Positions 5,433 through 6,982 of a stretch of DNA of 6,982 nucleotides are shown here, one piece after another. This stretch comes from JBBQYA01 sp038209155 (GTDB lineage Bacteria; Bacteroidota; Bacteroidia; Sphingobacteriales; Sphingobacteriaceae), in NCBI GenBank assembly GCA_038209155.1, contig JBBQYA010000117.1:1-6982 (forward strand), read 5' to 3'. How positions within the stretch are numbered: the first letter of the stretch is position 1; each line of letters opens with the position of its first letter. The notes beneath the pieces are model-generated. The model was not told where the DNA came from. It was given only the letters and a program-made list of their open reading frames with translations, and did no database searches. The translations under genes and the position numbers were made by a program.

Positions 5433-6401
5433 ATGAAGAAAATAGGTGTTTTTACATCAGGAGGAGATTCTCCAGGCATGAATGCTTGTATAAGAGCCGT
5501 AGTTAGAACAGGACTTTACTACGATTTGCAAGTTTGTGGAATTATGCAAGGTTATGAAGGATTGATAGATGGCGATATTATAGAAATGGGTACCAGATCG
5601 GTAAGTAATATTATCGGTAGAGGAGGAACTATTTTGAAAACGGCAAGAAGTGCACGTTTCATGACGGAAGAAGGAATGGAACAAGCCTATCAAAAAACAA
5701 AAGCTGCTGGAATAGAAGGATTAATTGCTATTGGTGGCGATGGAACTTTTCGTGGAGCTTTAGCTTTTAGCAATAAATATGATATTCCTGTAATTGGAAT
5801 TCCAGGTACGATAGATAATGATTTGTTAGGATCTGATTTTACTATTGGTTTTGATACTGCTGTAAATACTGTAATAGAAGCAGTAGATAAAATTAGAGAT
5901 ACTGCAGAATCTCATAATCGATTATTTATTGTAGAAGTTATGGGAAGAGATGCAGGTTTGATTGCGCTGAGAAGTGGAATTGGCATTGGAGCAGAAGCGA
6001 TTTTAATTCCAGAATCCAAAACAGATTTAGAACATTTGTATACCAGATTGGAAGGTGGCAGAGCGAGTAAATCTTCTAAAATTATCATTGTGGCAGAAGG
6101 AGATGATGCAGGAGGTGCTTTTGCTGTAGGGAAATTAGTGAAAGATAAATTTCCAAAATATGATGTTCGGGTAACTGTTTTGGGTCATATCCAACGTGGC
6201 GGAAATCCAACTTGCAATGATAGGGTTTTGGCAAGTAGATTAGGATACAAAGCTGTACAGGCGATAATTGAAGGGAAAAGAAATGTTATGGTTGGGATTA
6301 TTGGAAAAGATGTGGCTTACACACCCTTTGAAAACGCAGCAAAACATTTAGACGAAATAAATTCTGATCTATTGAAAATGGTGGAGATACTTTCTCTATA
6401 A
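5433..6401 (+). CDS. pfkA: ATP-dependent 6-phosphofructokinase
   Basis: Cytoplasmic, homotetrameric in the known family; phosphorylates fructose 6-phosphate to fructose 1,6-bisphosphate, the committed step of glycolysis. At 322 residues it matches bacterial PfkA (E. coli 320). Motifs: nucleotide loop TSGGDSPGMN (8-17), GGDGT (101-105) with D103 for Mg-ATP and G104, the glycine typical of ATP-using and not pyrophosphate-using enzymes, catalytic PGTIDND (124-130, base D128), MGRDAG (170-175), AEGDD with E222, and LGHIQRGG (250-257) with H252 and R255 for substrate phosphate. All expected residues are present, including R155 in DKIRDTAESH. Allosteric control by ADP/PEP is known in the family but cannot be confirmed here. 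The ATG at 5433 gives the standard MKKIGVFTSGG start. It is monocistronic: divergent from dgkA, followed 16 nt later by a strong terminator. Confidence 0.97.
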   Translation: MKKIGVFTSGGDSPGMNACIRAVVRTGLYYDLQVCGIMQGYEGLIDGDIIEMGTRSVSNIIGRGGTILKTARSARFMTEEGMEQAYQKTKAAGIEGLIAIGGDGTFRGALAFSNKYDIPVIGIPGTIDNDLLGSDFTIGFDTAVNTVIEAVDKIRDTAESHNRLFIVEVMGRDAGLIALRSGIGIGAEAILIPESKTDLEHLYTRLEGGRASKSSKIIIVAEGDDAGGAFAVGKLVKDKFPKYDVRVTVLGHIQRGGNPTCNDRVLASRLGYKAVQAIIEGKRNVMVGIIGKDVAYTPFENAAKHLDEINSDLLKMVEILSL

Positions 6402-6417
6402 AATAAAAAATAACACA

Positions 6418-6456
6418 AAAAAACGGCTTGCAAATCAAATCTGCAAGCCGTTTTTT
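6418..6456. terminator. Bidirectional rho-independent terminator between pfkA and the T9SS cargo gene
   Basis: A perfect 15-bp stem, AAAAAACGGCTTGCA (6418-6432) against TGCAAGCCGTTTTTT (6442-6456), with a 9-nt loop. The A-run on one side and T-run on the other give a U-tract on either strand. It sits 16 nt from both stop codons (pfkA at 6401, the convergent gene at 6473), as expected for a shared terminator. Confidence 0.93.
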
Positions 6457-6472
6457 AATTGATAATTAGCGT

Positions 6473-6982
6473 TTAGTTTATTATTAGTTTTTGAATGTAT
6501 TGCGCTTTAACCGTTTGTACTTTTACTAAATAGATTCCTTTGATTAATCTTTCTTCTATCAAAATGGAATTCTCACCAACATTTAAGTTTAGGCTATTTC
6601 TCTCTAAAATTAATTTTCCAGAATAATCTACAATAGTAAGATCTGCATTGCCCTTATTTGTTGAAATGAATTGAAAAGTAAAGTTTGATTCAGTAGGGTT
6701 GGGGAAGATTTTGGAAGGGGAAAGCTTAAGATTGATCGTATTTAAACCTACTACTCCGTATTTGAAAAAATAACGTTCTGAACCTAGCCAGTTTCCGTTT
6801 TCAAATTGTTCATAAAATTCAATAGAAAGCTTATTATTCGCATAAGTAAAAGTTCCTCTTTCAAAGTTTACATAAACAGTCCCATCCCAGATTCGAATTA
6901 ATTCTGTTAAAATATCACCATTTGGATTAAAAGTTCGTTCTATTCTTTCTTCATTATCGTAAGCAGAAACGGCATCCCACAA
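6473..6982 (-). CDS. Secreted protein with T9SS type A C-terminal sorting domain (partial, 3' end only)
   Basis: The last 169 or so codons of a gene that begins beyond the right edge; no true start is in the window. The final 80 or so residues are a type A sorting domain of the type IX secretion system: a conserved FPNPTESNFTFQF opening, LTIVDYSGKLI, GENSILI, then GIYLVKVQT and the closing QKLIIN. Such domains send proteins through the outer membrane after Sec export and are then cleaved, with the cargo released or attached to the surface. The part before it (WDAVSAYDNEERIERTFNPN, IWDGTVYVNFERGTFTYANN, FENGNWLGSERYFFKY) looks like degenerate W/Y-rich beta repeats of about 20-25 residues (pattern W.g....n..r..f.Y..n), often seen next to these sorting domains. 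What the protein does cannot be told. It is convergent with pfkA and shares its terminator. Confidence 0.9.
   Translation of the reverse strand: MWDAVSAYDNEERIERTFNPNGDILTELIRIWDGTVYVNFERGTFTYANNKLSIEFYEQFENGNWLGSERYFFKYGVVGLNTINLKLSPSKIFPNPTESNFTFQFISTNKGNADLTIVDYSGKLILERNSLNLNVGENSILIEERLIKGIYLVKVQTVKAQYIQKLIIN

Noticed and set aside
1..6982. A defence, mobile or biosynthetic gene cluster
   Set aside because: All complete genes are housekeeping or surface genes with ordinary family features; there are no recombinases, att-like repeats, CRISPR repeats, or composition shifts visible by eye.

Overview
The window reads as a piece of a low-GC chromosome from the phylum Bacteroidota. Three signs support this: a C-terminal sorting domain of the type IX secretion system on the gene at the right edge, TAnnTTTG-type -7 promoter elements ahead of several genes, and A-rich start regions with few Shine-Dalgarno sites. 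Class and order cannot be fixed from the sequence alone. Codon use and base composition look even across the window, and there is no integrase, transposase, tRNA, rRNA or CRISPR array. It looks like ordinary core chromosome.

Layout. At the left edge is the start of a minus-strand gene with an HMA-like CxxC N-terminus, probably a metal-linked or AraC-type regulator, cut by the window. Next, also minus, is a complete metal-dependent amidohydrolase of the aminofutalosine/adenosine deaminase-like group. It is transcribed divergently from a plus-strand run: rlmN (23S rRNA A2503 / tRNA A37 methyltransferase), a ComF-type phosphoribosyltransferase overlapping rlmN by 26 nt, and a lipoprotein with an N-terminal Ig-like region and a C-terminal right-handed beta-helix, which has its own good promoter. 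A 243-bp gap follows, holding two near-identical copies (about 68 nt) of a repeat that ends in a rho-independent terminator. Then come a minus-strand DgkA-family lipid kinase and, divergent from it, pfkA (6-phosphofructokinase). A symmetrical bidirectional terminator separates pfkA from the convergent 3' end of a secreted T9SS cargo protein that runs off the right edge.

How the genes relate. The only clear operon-like pair is rlmN-comF, by overlap and an internal ribosome site. The others are single-gene units with housekeeping roles (translation accuracy, glycolysis, lipid phosphorylation) or cell-surface roles (lipoprotein, T9SS cargo). I see no defence, mobile or biosynthetic system. The items most worth a second look are the duplicated terminator repeat at 4815-5005, the -7 elements that sit almost against start codons (possible leaderless mRNAs), and the uncharacterised beta-helix lipoprotein. 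Several start sites were moved from the longest open frame to an internal ATG; the reasons are given in each entry.
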